DNA of 64,000 nucleotides from Paenibacillus_L residui (GTDB lineage Bacteria > Bacillota > Bacilli > Paenibacillales > NBRC-103111). This document shows positions 7,869 to 16,996 of this stretch, one piece after another. A program made the translations under genes and the position numbers. The stretch is from NCBI RefSeq assembly GCF_042677205.1, contig NZ_JBHTIU010000028.1, forward strand, positions 1 to 64,000, given 5' to 3'. The stretch's first letter is position 1. Each line of letters starts with the position of its first letter. The notes under the pieces are model-generated. The model was not told the DNA's origin. It saw only the letters and a program-made list of their open reading frames with translations, and did no database searches.

Positions 7869-10800
7869 ATGATGAAAGTGACTAAACGTTACCTTTCCAT
7901 CTTGCTCAGCTTCTCGATAATTTTCGGGATATTCCCGTTGTCTGGGGCTTCGGCAGCGGATATGGGAAATGGCGGTATCGTAAATCCGGGGTTTGAAATG
8001 GATTTGGTAGACGGAACTATTCCCGGCTGGAGTCTGATTACGCAAAACACGGTAAGTACAGTAACGGTCAGCACCTACAAGGCTCATAGCGGGTCCAAGA
8101 GTCTTCATTTCCATAACTCGAGCGCCGAGGAACAGCTGCAAGTATCCAGCCAAGCGATCCCTGTTGTTCCGGGGGGCAAATACAATGCCAAAGCGTTCGC
8201 GTATGTCGTCAGCCAAACTCACAGCATCGGTTATGAGGTGCATTATTACAATAACCAAGGCGATAAAGTCGGCAAAGCGGACTTTATCAATTTTGCCAAA
8301 GGCAAGCTGAAATTAAACGAGTGGAATGAGTTGGTTGTGCCTTTCGAAGTGCCCGCAGAAGCAACACAAATTCAATTGCGTTTTAATTCAGGCAGGATTG
8401 CGGTCACCGAAGTATATTTTGATGATGTTTCCATAGAGCTTTTGGAAGCGCCTTCAGATACGGAATATCCTCGAGAAGTATTGAATCCCGGGTTTGAGCA
8501 AGATGCGGTTGATGGCCGAATCCCTCACTGGGCTATTGACCCCGTAACTTCCGGAACGGTGGAATTAAGTAAAGATCGGACTCATAACGGGACATACAGC
8601 CTTCATTTTGTAGATTCGGTTGCGGATGCGGGTTCGACAGGCTTGCGGGTATTCAGCGATAAAATTGCGGTTGCCCCCAACGAATCTTACATTGCTTCAA
8701 GCTTCGTAAACGTCGTGAAGCAGACCCATAATATTGTATTGGAAGTTCATTATTATAACGCTCAAGATGTTAGGGTTGCCGTCAAGCAGGAGCTGTTCTC
8801 GGGGAATTCCCTGGGAACGAATCAATGGTCAGAGATGAAATTGTTAACTACTGCCCCGGCAGGAGCCGCTTATGCAAGAATAGGTTTATATTCGGGAGGA
8901 ATCAGTTTGACGGAAGCTTACTTCGACGATGCTGCCTTTGAGATCGTGCCGCCGGAAGTTCCATTAGAGCGTGATTATCAGGAGCCTGTTGATCTCGGTC
9001 CGATGGTAAGCGTAAGCTTGGGGCAAGCGGGGGCGATTCAACAGAATGTTTTGGGTGACAATGAAGTCTATTTCCACACGAACGGCAAACCCGGAACCTT
9101 CGTAGTCGTCGATGGCGAAACCGGTAAGTTAAAGTTCTCTCAGGTCATCCCCAATACGGAAGCGACTTGGGCGATGACGATAGGTCCCGACCAGAATGTC
9201 TATTTCGCCGGCACTGGAGACGGGAAGCTGTACCGTTATCTGCCTGCGAAAAAGGAAGTGGAGCTGCTCGGTGTCAACCCTTCCGACAGCTGGGTATGGG
9301 ATCTGGAAGCTGCCCCTGATGGGAAAATATACGGCGCAACGTACAATGACAAATCGTATGGCAAAGTGTTCGAGTATGACATTCGCACCGGGAAATTCCG
9401 TGATTACGGCACCATTATGGACGGACAAGATTATGTGCGGGGGATAGCCGTCGATGAGAAATACATTTATGCCGGATTAGGGACCAGCATCCATTTGTTT
9501 AGAATCGATCGGGTTACGGGCGAGAAGACGGAAATTATTATTCCGGACAATGAACTCAATTTGGCAACGGGAGACACGGGAACTATTGCCGATGTGTTCG
9601 TTGTAAATGGAAAGCTCTTTGTTTCAGTCAGTACGATCAATATGGTCGTCATGAATATGGAAACATACGAGATTGAGCATACTTTCCAATACAGCAACAT
9701 GATCTCGGAGCCCTCCCCTTTTAACCCTAACCTTATTTACTATAAAAATGGCACGGAGCTCTTCCAATACGACTTCAGCACGAACCGCTCGAGCCAAATA
9801 GAGCTGTCTGTTCCACTCCCGGACACCATTCGGGTTAAAGATATGCAGTGGATTAAGCTGCAGAGCGGGCCGAAAGCAGGACAAACCGTACTGACAATCA
9901 TTACACAATACGGAGAGTACATCTTGTATGATCCAACGGATCAATGGCTGTCCTTTATCGAACTGGAAATTTCACCACAGCCTGTCGCCATTCAAGCGTT
10001 AGAAAAAGGCACCGACGGCCGCATCTATCTGGGCGGATATCAACGCGGCATGAGCATTTATAATCCTTTTACTAACCAGATTGATCTAAATATCTCTTCC
10101 TTCGCTCAACCTGAAGGAATCGGGTTCCTTAACGATCATGTCTATTATGGAACGTATGTTGCAGCGGTCATGTATCGCCTTGATCCGTCGCAACCCATGG
10201 AGCTGAATACGAACCCGAGGATGGTCTATCCTTTCGAGAACATGCAGGATCGTCCATTCGCCATCACATCCGGAGACAATAAGCTGTTTGTCGGCACCGT
10301 CCCCGATTATGGTTTGTTGGGAGGATCCCTGGCTATCTATGATGAGACCGCGGATCATTGGACCCAATTCGATAACTTTGTTGAGAACCAAAGTATTATG
10401 GCTCTGGCGTACAAGGATGGTTATCTGTACGGCGGAACTACGATTTGGGGCGGATTGGGCATCAATCCTTCGGAGCCCGCGGCTAAGCTTTTCATCTGGG
10501 ATGTGGCTAAAGGCCGGAAAGTCGCTGAATTTACGCCTCAAATCCCGGGCATTGATGAAGCTCCGAAGATGATTGGCGAGCTGTCCTTCGGGCCCGATGG
10601 CTATCTGTGGGGAGCCGTAGACGGAACCATCTTTGCGATGGATGTCGATACGAATGAGGTTGTAAAAAGCAAGCTCATTCGCCCAAGCTTGTACAACAGC
10701 AGCAAATGGAAGCCATACCGCTTGGAATGGAGTCCGGACGGTATGCTCTACACGACCTTATCGCGCAAGCTCATTGTCATCGATCCGGAAACGTTGCAGC

Positions 10801-12941
10801 ACAAGACGATTGTAGATGGTTTTGTCAACGATATGGCTATCGGGATCGACGGCAGCATCTATTATTCACCCGATGCCTCGACAAACATGTCCCGAATTGC
10901 CATACCGGAGACCGATGCCACTCTGTCGGCCATTCATGTCAATGGAATGCCGCTGGAAAGCTTCTCTCCGGGAATTTTACAGTATACCTATCCCCTGTCG
11001 TCCGCGGACGATGTTCAAGCCGTTGCGAAGCAGTCGGAAGCTGTAGTACATGTAGAATCTGTTTCGGAGCAAAAGCAAACCATTATCCATGTGACGGCCA
11101 AAGACGGGAAGTCCACATTGCAGTACAAAATTAACTGGAAGCCTGCCGATCCTCGGGAGACGGCCATTCAGGAAGCCATCGCCGCGATCGCTGCCCTGCC
11201 GGCCAATATAACCTTGAAGGATAAGCCTGCTGTGGTGGCGGCACGTGCGAAGGTGGAAACCGCGTTGAGATTGGGTGCGCAGGAGGCCGAAATTACCAAC
11301 CTCAAGGTGCTCATTGCCGCAGAGGCCAGAATCGCCTTCCTTGAGAAGCCTGCCGATCCTCGGGAGACGGCCATTCAGGAAGCCATCGCCGCGATCGCTG
11401 CCCTGCCAGCCAATATAACCTTGAAGGATAAGCCTGCTGTGGTGGCGGCACGTTCGAAGGTGGAAACCGCGTTGAGATTGGGCGCACAGGAGGCCGATAT
11501 TACCAACCTCAAGGTGCTCATTGCCGCAGAGGCCAGAATCGCTTTCCTTGAGAAGCCTGCCAATCCTCGGGAGACGGCCATTCAGGAAGCTATCGCCGCG
11601 ATCGCTGCCCTGCCGGCCAATATAACCTTGAAGGATAAGCCTGCTGTGGTGGCGGCACGTTCGAAGGTGGAAACCGCGTTGAGCCTGGGCGCACAGGAGG
11701 CAGATATTACCAACCTCGAGGAGCTCATTGCCGCAGAGGCCAGAATCGCCTTCCTCGAGAAGCCAACTGAAGAAGAGCCGCCGCAGCCCTCTTGGGGAGG
11801 TTATGTCATACCGAAGGACAACAGCAGTAACGAGCAGCAGCTTGTCCTGCAGATAGAGGATCTAAGGCAAGAAGCGGAGAATGGAAAAGTGACGGTGGCT
11901 GTACCGAAGAAGGTTAATCAAGTTATCCTTCCTGGCAATGCATTCGAGGCTCTCGGACAGAACCGGCTGGTGATTGAAACCGACACATTTGCCTTTGAGC
12001 TTCCTGCAGATTTGTTGAAGCAATGGAGCGATAAAGCGGCCATAACGGAAACGACGGATTCCCAGGTCGAAATAAATATAAATCGGTTGCCGTCATCTGA
12101 AGCTGAGAAGCGGCTTGACGAACTGAGGGATGACCAGCATGCAGCGATCAAGCTTTCCGGGGAGATTATTGACTTAAGCTTAATTATGGTCGCGAAAGAC
12201 GGACAAAGAACCAGCTTATCCCCCTTCCATCCGCCGATGACGATACGTGCACAAGTTGACTCTGCCCTGAACCCGAATTTGGTTGGCCTTTACTATATGA
12301 CCGAAGATGGAACTTTTGAGTACGTAGGCGGAAGTTACATCGAGGGAGAATGGGTGGCCGACATTCATCGTGCCGGTACCTATGCCGTCCTTGAATTCAA
12401 GAAGCGGTTCATAGATATCCAGCCCTCCCATTGGGCCAAGGATGCCATCGAAGAGCTGGCAGCGAAGCAGATGATTACCGGTACGAGCAGCACGACTTTC
12501 GAACCCGATCGTTCCGTTACCCGTGCGGAGTTTACCGCTCTGCTAGTCAGAGCACTGAATTTGACGCAGGCTGGCGTATTGACCTTTACGGATGTAGAAA
12601 AAGGCGCCTGGTATGAAGAACCCATTTCCATTGCAGTTCAATCCGGCATTGCTAATGGAAAAAGCGCCACGGTATTTGATCCAAATGGAGATATCACGCG
12701 ACAAGAAATGGTGACCATGCTAATGCGGGCTTACAAAATTAGCAAGGGAGTCGAGTGGCCTGACTCTATGGAGTCCGGATTTACTGATGAATCGAACGTT
12801 TCCCCTTGGGCTCTCGAATACGTTAGAGCGGCCGCCGCGCTTCATTTGATCGAAGGACGTGAACAGGGTAAATTCATTCCGGACGGCATATCCACCCGAG
12901 CTGAAGCAGCTATGCTTCTGAAACGGCTGCTGCAGCAATAA
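7869..12941 (+). CDS. SLH-domain cell-surface protein with CBM-like modules, beta-propeller and tandem repeats
   Basis: This 1690-residue exported protein has a signal peptide (KRYLSILLSFSIIFGIFP...ASA, cleavage near 30). Two related galactose-binding/CBM4_9-like modules follow (about 37-190 and 200-360), each opening NPGFE-D-VDG-IP-W. A long beta-propeller-like region (about 375-1015; repeated WVWDLEAAPDGKIYG-like blades) is followed by a cadherin-like sandwich (1020-1090) and three 69-residue repeats (1091-1297). A linker and a beta-rich domain precede three SLH domains (about 1512-1690; FIDIQPSHWAKDAIEELA, FTDVEKGAWYEEPI, FTDESNVSPWALEYV) that bind pyruvylated cell-wall polymer. GAGGTGAT at 7854-7861 fixes the ATG at 7869. 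Likely a wall-anchored polysaccharide-binding or lyase-like protein; no catalytic site was identified. Confidence 0.85.
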   Translation: MMKVTKRYLSILLSFSIIFGIFPLSGASAADMGNGGIVNPGFEMDLVDGTIPGWSLITQNTVSTVTVSTYKAHSGSKSLHFHNSSAEEQLQVSSQAIPVVPGGKYNAKAFAYVVSQTHSIGYEVHYYNNQGDKVGKADFINFAKGKLKLNEWNELVVPFEVPAEATQIQLRFNSGRIAVTEVYFDDVSIELLEAPSDTEYPREVLNPGFEQDAVDGRIPHWAIDPVTSGTVELSKDRTHNGTYSLHFVDSVADAGSTGLRVFSDKIAVAPNESYIASSFVNVVKQTHNIVLEVHYYNAQDVRVAVKQELFSGNSLGTNQWSEMKLLTTAPAGAAYARIGLYSGGISLTEAYFDDAAFEIVPPEVPLERDYQEPVDLGPMVSVSLGQAGAIQQNVLGDNEVYFHTNGKPGTFVVVDGETGKLKFSQVIPNTEATWAMTIGPDQNVYFAGTGDGKLYRYLPAKKEVELLGVNPSDSWVWDLEAAPDGKIYGATYNDKSYGKVFEYDIRTGKFRDYGTIMDGQDYVRGIAVDEKYIYAGLGTSIHLFRIDRVTGEKTEIIIPDNELNLATGDTGTIADVFVVNGKLFVSVSTINMVVMNMETYEIEHTFQYSNMISEPSPFNPNLIYYKNGTELFQYDFSTNRSSQIELSVPLPDTIRVKDMQWIKLQSGPKAGQTVLTIITQYGEYILYDPTDQWLSFIELEISPQPVAIQALEKGTDGRIYLGGYQRGMSIYNPFTNQIDLNISSFAQPEGIGFLNDHVYYGTYVAAVMYRLDPSQPMELNTNPRMVYPFENMQDRPFAITSGDNKLFVGTVPDYGLLGGSLAIYDETADHWTQFDNFVENQSIMALAYKDGYLYGGTTIWGGLGINPSEPAAKLFIWDVAKGRKVAEFTPQIPGIDEAPKMIGELSFGPDGYLWGAVDGTIFAMDVDTNEVVKSKLIRPSLYNSSKWKPYRLEWSPDGMLYTTLSRKLIVIDPETLQHKTIVDGFVNDMAIGIDGSIYYSPDASTNMSRIAIPETDATLSAIHVNGMPLESFSPGILQYTYPLSSADDVQAVAKQSEAVVHVESVSEQKQTIIHVTAKDGKSTLQYKINWKPADPRETAIQEAIAAIAALPANITLKDKPAVVAARAKVETALRLGAQEAEITNLKVLIAAEARIAFLEKPADPRETAIQEAIAAIAALPANITLKDKPAVVAARSKVETALRLGAQEADITNLKVLIAAEARIAFLEKPANPRETAIQEAIAAIAALPANITLKDKPAVVAARSKVETALSLGAQEADITNLEELIAAEARIAFLEKPTEEEPPQPSWGGYVIPKDNSSNEQQLVLQIEDLRQEAENGKVTVAVPKKVNQVILPGNAFEALGQNRLVIETDTFAFELPADLLKQWSDKAAITETTDSQVEININRLPSSEAEKRLDELRDDQHAAIKLSGEIIDLSLIMVAKDGQRTSLSPFHPPMTIRAQVDSALNPNLVGLYYMTEDGTFEYVGGSYIEGEWVADIHRAGTYAVLEFKKRFIDIQPSHWAKDAIEELAAKQMITGTSSTTFEPDRSVTRAEFTALLVRALNLTQAGVLTFTDVEKGAWYEEPISIAVQSGIANGKSATVFDPNGDITRQEMVTMLMRAYKISKGVEWPDSMESGFTDESNVSPWALEYVRAAAALHLIEGREQGKFIPDGISTRAEAAMLLKRLLQQ
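11139..11759 (+). repeat. Three in-frame 207-bp tandem repeats (69 residues each)
   Basis: Units start at 11139, 11346 and 11553 and are almost identical at DNA level, differing at only a few bases each. Each encodes KPADPRETAIQEAIAAIAAL followed by a predicted helical hairpin, an alanine-rich spacer likely to hold the SLH domains away from the propeller. The high DNA identity implies recent duplication or gene conversion, and copy number may vary between strains. Confidence 0.95.
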
Positions 12942-13006
12942 ATGATGGATTGGGATACCATGCTTAAATAGAGGGTCACATAACTTATATACAATGTTCC
13001 ATGAAA

Positions 13007-13041
13007 AGCCCTCGGAATCGCTTAGTGCAATTCCGAGGGCT
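13007..13041 (+). terminator. Perfect 12-bp stem-loop after the SLH gene
   Basis: AGCCCTCGGAAT (13007-13018) pairs with ATTCCGAGGGCT (13030-13041). On the plus strand there is no T-run after it (ACCCC), while on the minus strand it is followed by TTTTC. It may stabilise the 3' end rather than act as a strong terminator. Confidence 0.55.
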
Positions 13042-13131
13042 ACCCCACTTTATGGTTCGTTTGTAATCCATTACACAATTTCGTCCTGAATCTGATTCAA
13101 CACCAAATACCTTTTTTCCACGAACAACTTG

Positions 13132-13181
13132 TTGACAATAAATCTGTAGCATTGTATATTGATGTCAGTGACAACTGACAT
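13132..13181 (+). promoter_or_regulatory. Promoter and palindromic operator of the TetR-MFS-reductase operon
   Basis: A near-consensus sigma-A promoter is present: TTGACA (13132-13137), a 17-bp spacer, TATATT (13155-13160). The palindrome ATGTCAGTGACAACTGACAT (13162-13181) directly follows and would cover the transcription start. A related site lies before the MFS gene, which fits autorepression by the TetR protein encoded at 13205. Confidence 0.8.
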
Positions 13182-13204
13182 AAAAAATGGATTGAGGTTA
13201 ATTC

Positions 13205-13795
13205 ATGGCCGGATTTCAGAAGCACGAAACGACCGACAAGTTAATCCTAGCGGCGATTGATCTCATGGCGGAGTATGGCTATAACGGGGTCACGACGCAG
13301 GAAATTGCCGAGCGAGCCGGATTCAGCGAGAAAACGTTGTTCCGTCATTTCCAAAGCAAACAAAATTTACTCGAGATGGCTTTCCAGCGATACCACTATG
13401 CAGACGAAATGAAGCTTCTCTTCGAGACTCAAATCAAGTGGGACCTTCACACCGATCTACTGATGATCGCCCGAAGCTACCACGAGATCATGTACCGGAA
13501 TCGGAAGTTGATCATGATTGCAGCTAAGGATGGCGGTAATCTCCCCAACTTCCGGGAGCGGACGCATCGACACCCGCAACAATTAAAAGCTTTATTGGTC
13601 GACTACTTCGAGAGCATGATCCAGAGAGAAAAGATGGTCGCAACCGACCCGGAGACGAAGGCTCTGGCGTTCATTTATATGAATTACGGCGCGGCCATCG
13701 GACGCATGAACGAAGATCCCATGCTGAGGAACGTTCAGTTCGATAAATTAATCGAAGAAGAAGTGTGGCTTTTCGTTAGGGCTTTGCTGCCCTAA
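13205..13795 (+). CDS. TetR family transcriptional regulator
   Basis: The 196-residue regulator has an N-terminal helix-turn-helix (about 10-56: ILAAIDLMAEYGYNGVTTQEIAERAGFSEKTLFRHFQSKQNLL) and a helical ligand-binding domain. It probably binds the TGTCAGT...ACTGACA palindromes at 13162-13181 and 13810-13833 and releases them on binding the toxic compound exported or reduced by the next two genes. The ATG at 13205 has only a weak ribosome site (GAGG about 10 bases upstream). Confidence 0.88.
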   Translation: MAGFQKHETTDKLILAAIDLMAEYGYNGVTTQEIAERAGFSEKTLFRHFQSKQNLLEMAFQRYHYADEMKLLFETQIKWDLHTDLLMIARSYHEIMYRNRKLIMIAAKDGGNLPNFRERTHRHPQQLKALLVDYFESMIQREKMVATDPETKALAFIYMNYGAAIGRMNEDPMLRNVQFDKLIEEEVWLFVRALLP

Positions 13796-13809
13796 TTTTT
13801 TCGAGCGAT

Positions 13810-13833
13810 ATGTCAGTCAGTAATGACAGTCAT
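13810..13833 (+). promoter_or_regulatory. Second TetR operator candidate
   Basis: The stretch ATGTCAGTCAGTAATGACAG followed by TCAT lies between the TetR and MFS genes. It repeats the ATGTCAGT half-site of the first operator with TGACA on the other arm. It probably adds separate control of the efflux gene. Confidence 0.5.
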
Positions 13834-13854
13834 TCAATGAAAGGGTGAACCGGT

Positions 13855-15213
13855 ATGGAAGTTGGTTTGCAAAAACAAGAAGGTGAGAAGCTGATGTACG
13901 TCGTTATGGCCACACTGGCCTTATCGGCGATGAGCGTGCTTATGTTCAACTTGGTGCTTCCACAAATTCGCGAACAATTCTCCGTTACAAACGCACAGGT
14001 GAGCTGGATAACCTCGTCCTACACGCTCATTTACGGAATCGGAACGGTTGTTTACGGCAAGTTGGCCGACCGTTTTCGGCTGAAGAACCTGCTAACGTTC
14101 GGACTGCTGTTATTCGCCGCAGGCTCGTTAATCGGTCTCGCTGCACAAAGCTTCTGGATGGTTCTTGTGGGAAGATGTATCCAGGCTGCCGGCGCCGCCA
14201 GTATTCCAGCAAGCGCGATGCTGATCCCGCTCCGATATTTTCCTCCCGAACGCAGGGGGACCGCTATGGGGACCGCATTCATGGGATTGGCGATTGGCAG
14301 CGCGCTTGGACCGGTGTTGTCCGCCTTTATCCTAAGCATTCTCCATTGGAAATGGTTATTCTGTTTTCCCTTCTTCCTTCTGTTGACCCTGCCTTTCTAT
14401 CGGCGTTACCTGCAAGAAGATGCGCGACAACCACAAGGGAGTATGGATTGGCTGGGTGGGGCGCTGCTCGCAGCTGCCGTGACATTACTGCTGCTTACCG
14501 TTACGTCCGGTTCGCTATGGTCGGCGATTGGCGGCATCGTCGCCTTAACGCTGTTCATCGTTAGAATCCGTACCTTCACGCCCCCCTTCATTGCGCCCGG
14601 GTTGTTCCGTAACCGCAGCTACACCTTAGGCGTTACGATTACTTTCTTGTTCAGCAGTATCGGCTTTTCCTTGCATTTCCTCAGTCCGTTGTTACTGGCG
14701 CAAGTCAACAAGCTTCCAGCCAGCTTGATCGGCTTCGCGCTCGTGCCCGGTGCCGTCGCATCAGCCATTTGGGGCCGAAGAGGAGGGAAAATTGCCGACA
14801 CGAAGGGCAATGCTTCTCTTTTCAGTATCGCATCCGGGTTGTTAATCGCTTGCTTCGCATTGCTGTCTACGTTAATCGGGTTCTCTGCCGTCTATATCGC
14901 CTTGATTCTTATGCTTGGTCACGTGGGTCTGACCTTCGGCATGATCGCGATGTCGAACTCGGTATCCAGAACGTTGTCGAGTGAGCAGAGCGGGGTCGGA
15001 ATGGGAATGCTCAGCATGATGAATTTTATCGGCGGGTCGGTGGCAACGGGGATTTACGGAAAACTGGTCGACTTTGAACAAGTTAAGCCATGGAACCCTG
15101 CGGCTCATCATTCGGAAGGAGCGATCCACGGCAACATTTTTCTCGTCCTTACTATTGCTATTGCAGCAATCTTATGGATATATCAAATCAATTTTAGGAG
15201 GAATGCTGTATGA
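13855..15213 (+). CDS. MFS drug efflux transporter, DHA2-like
   Basis: The 452-residue membrane protein is hydrophobic throughout, with about 14 helices as in proton-drug antiporters of the QacA/TetL group. It shows motif A-like YGKLADRFRLKNLL after helix 2, motif B-like LVGRCIQAAGAA and motif C-like GLAIGSALGPVLSAFI. AAGGGTG lies a few bases before the ATG. The stop overlaps the start of the reductase gene (GTATGATG), so export and reduction appear co-expressed under the TetR regulator. The substrate is unknown. Confidence 0.87.
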   Translation: MEVGLQKQEGEKLMYVVMATLALSAMSVLMFNLVLPQIREQFSVTNAQVSWITSSYTLIYGIGTVVYGKLADRFRLKNLLTFGLLLFAAGSLIGLAAQSFWMVLVGRCIQAAGAASIPASAMLIPLRYFPPERRGTAMGTAFMGLAIGSALGPVLSAFILSILHWKWLFCFPFFLLLTLPFYRRYLQEDARQPQGSMDWLGGALLAAAVTLLLLTVTSGSLWSAIGGIVALTLFIVRIRTFTPPFIAPGLFRNRSYTLGVTITFLFSSIGFSLHFLSPLLLAQVNKLPASLIGFALVPGAVASAIWGRRGGKIADTKGNASLFSIASGLLIACFALLSTLIGFSAVYIALILMLGHVGLTFGMIAMSNSVSRTLSSEQSGVGMGMLSMMNFIGGSVATGIYGKLVDFEQVKPWNPAAHHSEGAIHGNIFLVLTIAIAAILWIYQINFRRNAV

Positions 15214-15767
15214 TGAATATCGGTATTATTGTAGGAAGTACTCGCCCGGGGCGCCACGGAGAGGCCATCGCCCGTTGGGTTTATGAAATCGCGAAACAAC
15301 GTAAAGACTCGGTCTATGAAATTGTAGATATTGCTGATTATCGACTGCCGTTTCTCGACGAACCGATGCCGGCTGCATTCGGTAGCTATACCAAGCCGCA
15401 TACCAAAGCATGGTCGAAAAAGATTCAACAATTCGATGGTTTTATCTTTGTTACACCCGAATATAACCACTCGATTCCGGGCGCTCTTAAAAACGCCATT
15501 GATTATTTGTATTTGGAATGGAATAACAAAGCGGCGGGGATCGTCGGATACGGTGCGGCCGGAGGGTCGAGCGCCGTAGAAAGTTTGAGAATGATTCTGG
15601 CGGAACTGCAGATCGCCGATGTACGCAGTCAGGTCCGTATCTCGCTCCAAACGGATTTTATCAATTTTGAGACGTTCCATCCTGCACCGTACCAAGAAAA
15701 ATCGGTCACATCGATGCTGGATCAAGTCGTTTCGTGGGCCTCGGCGCTGAGAACGATAAGAGTCTAG
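15210..15767 (+). CDS. NADPH-dependent FMN reductase / quinone reductase-like flavoprotein
   Basis: The 185-residue flavodoxin-fold protein opens MNIGIIVGSTRPGRHGEAIA with the FMN phosphate-binding loop, and has TPEYNHSIPGALKNAIDYL and the VGYGAAGGSSAVESLR loop typical of YhdA/AzoR-like reductases. It would reduce quinones, azo or nitro compounds with NAD(P)H in the cytoplasm. AGGAGGAATGCTGT precedes the overlapping start; a second ATG at 15213 is also possible. As the last gene of the TetR-MFS operon it probably detoxifies the same inducer. Confidence 0.88.
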   Translation: MMNIGIIVGSTRPGRHGEAIARWVYEIAKQRKDSVYEIVDIADYRLPFLDEPMPAAFGSYTKPHTKAWSKKIQQFDGFIFVTPEYNHSIPGALKNAIDYLYLEWNNKAAGIVGYGAAGGSSAVESLRMILAELQIADVRSQVRISLQTDFINFETFHPAPYQEKSVTSMLDQVVSWASALRTIRV

Positions 15768-15783
15768 CTCAGCTTACATCATT

Positions 15784-15819
15784 AAGGAGCGGTTGCCCTA
15801 GGGAATCCGCTCCTTTCGT
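15784..15819 (+). terminator. Stem-loop terminator of the TetR-MFS-reductase operon
   Basis: AAGGAGCGG (15784-15792) pairs with CCGCTCCTT (15807-15815), followed by a short T-rich run (TTTCGTC). The U-tract is weak. Confidence 0.6.
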
Positions 15820-16279
15820 CCGTCTCTGCAAATTCAATGCATCGAGTTGTAATGATAACGACTGATCTTCTCGCTTATTTCATTCTCTACATATTCAATT
15901 GCATCCATCGGGTACTTTTTAAACCATCCTTTTTCCCCAGGGTTTCAAATATGAAATAATAACTAAGAAAATTAATATCGAAAGAGATCTACTCCAATGG
16001 TTTTTGTGTCAACCAGTCTAACCAATCTAACTCCATTTCGTAGTATGACCTGAGAAACCTTATATTGGCTCGCCTTCCAAATTTGAACCCCTTACATGAA
16101 ATTTCGGGGCTTTATTATTTCACCAGCAAAAGCCCCCTCCTGATACCGCATTTTCAGTTCAGTATAACAATTATAATCGTAATCTGGTAATATATAGCAT
16201 TGAAGGAAGTAAAGCTGAGAATCGACATTCTCAAGCTGTTTGTCCGGATATGAAATTAATCTCTGAATTGGAGCGTATA
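15820..16279. other. Intergenic region without a gene
   Basis: No frame with coding character was seen. Features are a CCCC...GGGG stem near 16090-16110, an AT-rich promoter-like stretch near 16160-16200 and a 7-bp stem-loop GAGAATcgacATTCTC near 16218-16233 in the leader of the membrane protein gene. Confidence 0.4.
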
Positions 16280-16954
16280 ATGGATATATTTAATAAGATG
16301 ATTCCGATTAGAATGGTGAACAAATCAACTACAAATCAAAAAGTCTTTTCAATAGTAATTGCAATGATTACCGGAATTATTATGGGTTTGGCAGCAAAAC
16401 TTGTGGATGATCCTAATATCAACCCAATATTTGACGATATCGGTGGACGTCTTGGTATATGGGTATTTGCTGCGACAATTTTATCGGTTTACAGCTACTC
16501 ACCCAAATTGGCTGCTGTAAAAGTATTCGCCTTTTTTGCGTCGATGCTTACGATTTATTATGTTTACACAACGTTTGTGCTGCATTTTTTTCCAGAAAGA
16601 GCCATTATCTTTTGGGGGATATGCGCGGTATTATCTCCTATTTGTGCTTATATCATGTGGTATGCGAGTGGAAGAGGATGGTTTTCTAATTTTATCTCAG
16701 CCCTTCCCATCACAATATTGCTGTCAGAAGGGTTTAAATTACGCGACGCTTATTTACCCATTCACCATCATTACTATTTAGTACCATGGCTTATGGGAGT
16801 ATATCTAATATTGATCGTTGTTTTGTTACTTATCATTCCGAAAAACAAAATGCAAATTTGGGTCATTCTGCCAACAGCTATTATATTATCTTTAATCATG
16901 TTAAATTTTAATATTTTGGGCCGGATATTTGCCGGAATGAACGGTGTATTGTAA
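16280..16954 (+). CDS. Predicted integral membrane protein, function unknown
   Basis: The 224-residue protein has about seven predicted helices (for example VFSIVIAMITGIIMGLAAKL, LGIWVFAATILSVYSYS, AIIFWGICAVLSPICAYIMW, LVPWLMGVYLILIVVLLLI). Conserved-looking polar spots include DDIGGRLGIW and a LPIHHHYY loop. TTGGAG lies 6 bases before ATG 16280; another in-frame ATG at 16250 has no good ribosome site. It may be a DUF6518-like family member, but this is not certain. The gene is AT-rich relative to the flanks. Confidence 0.65.
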   Translation: MDIFNKMIPIRMVNKSTTNQKVFSIVIAMITGIIMGLAAKLVDDPNINPIFDDIGGRLGIWVFAATILSVYSYSPKLAAVKVFAFFASMLTIYYVYTTFVLHFFPERAIIFWGICAVLSPICAYIMWYASGRGWFSNFISALPITILLSEGFKLRDAYLPIHHHYYLVPWLMGVYLILIVVLLLIIPKNKMQIWVILPTAIILSLIMLNFNILGRIFAGMNGVL

Positions 16955-16996
16955 GGCGTGTTCTGATTTTCATCCCTGTCAAATGGAGTTGATGAA

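Noticed and set aside
11139..11759. CRISPR-like direct repeats
   Set aside because: Units are 207 bp, in frame and inside a coding region; no short repeat-spacer pattern.
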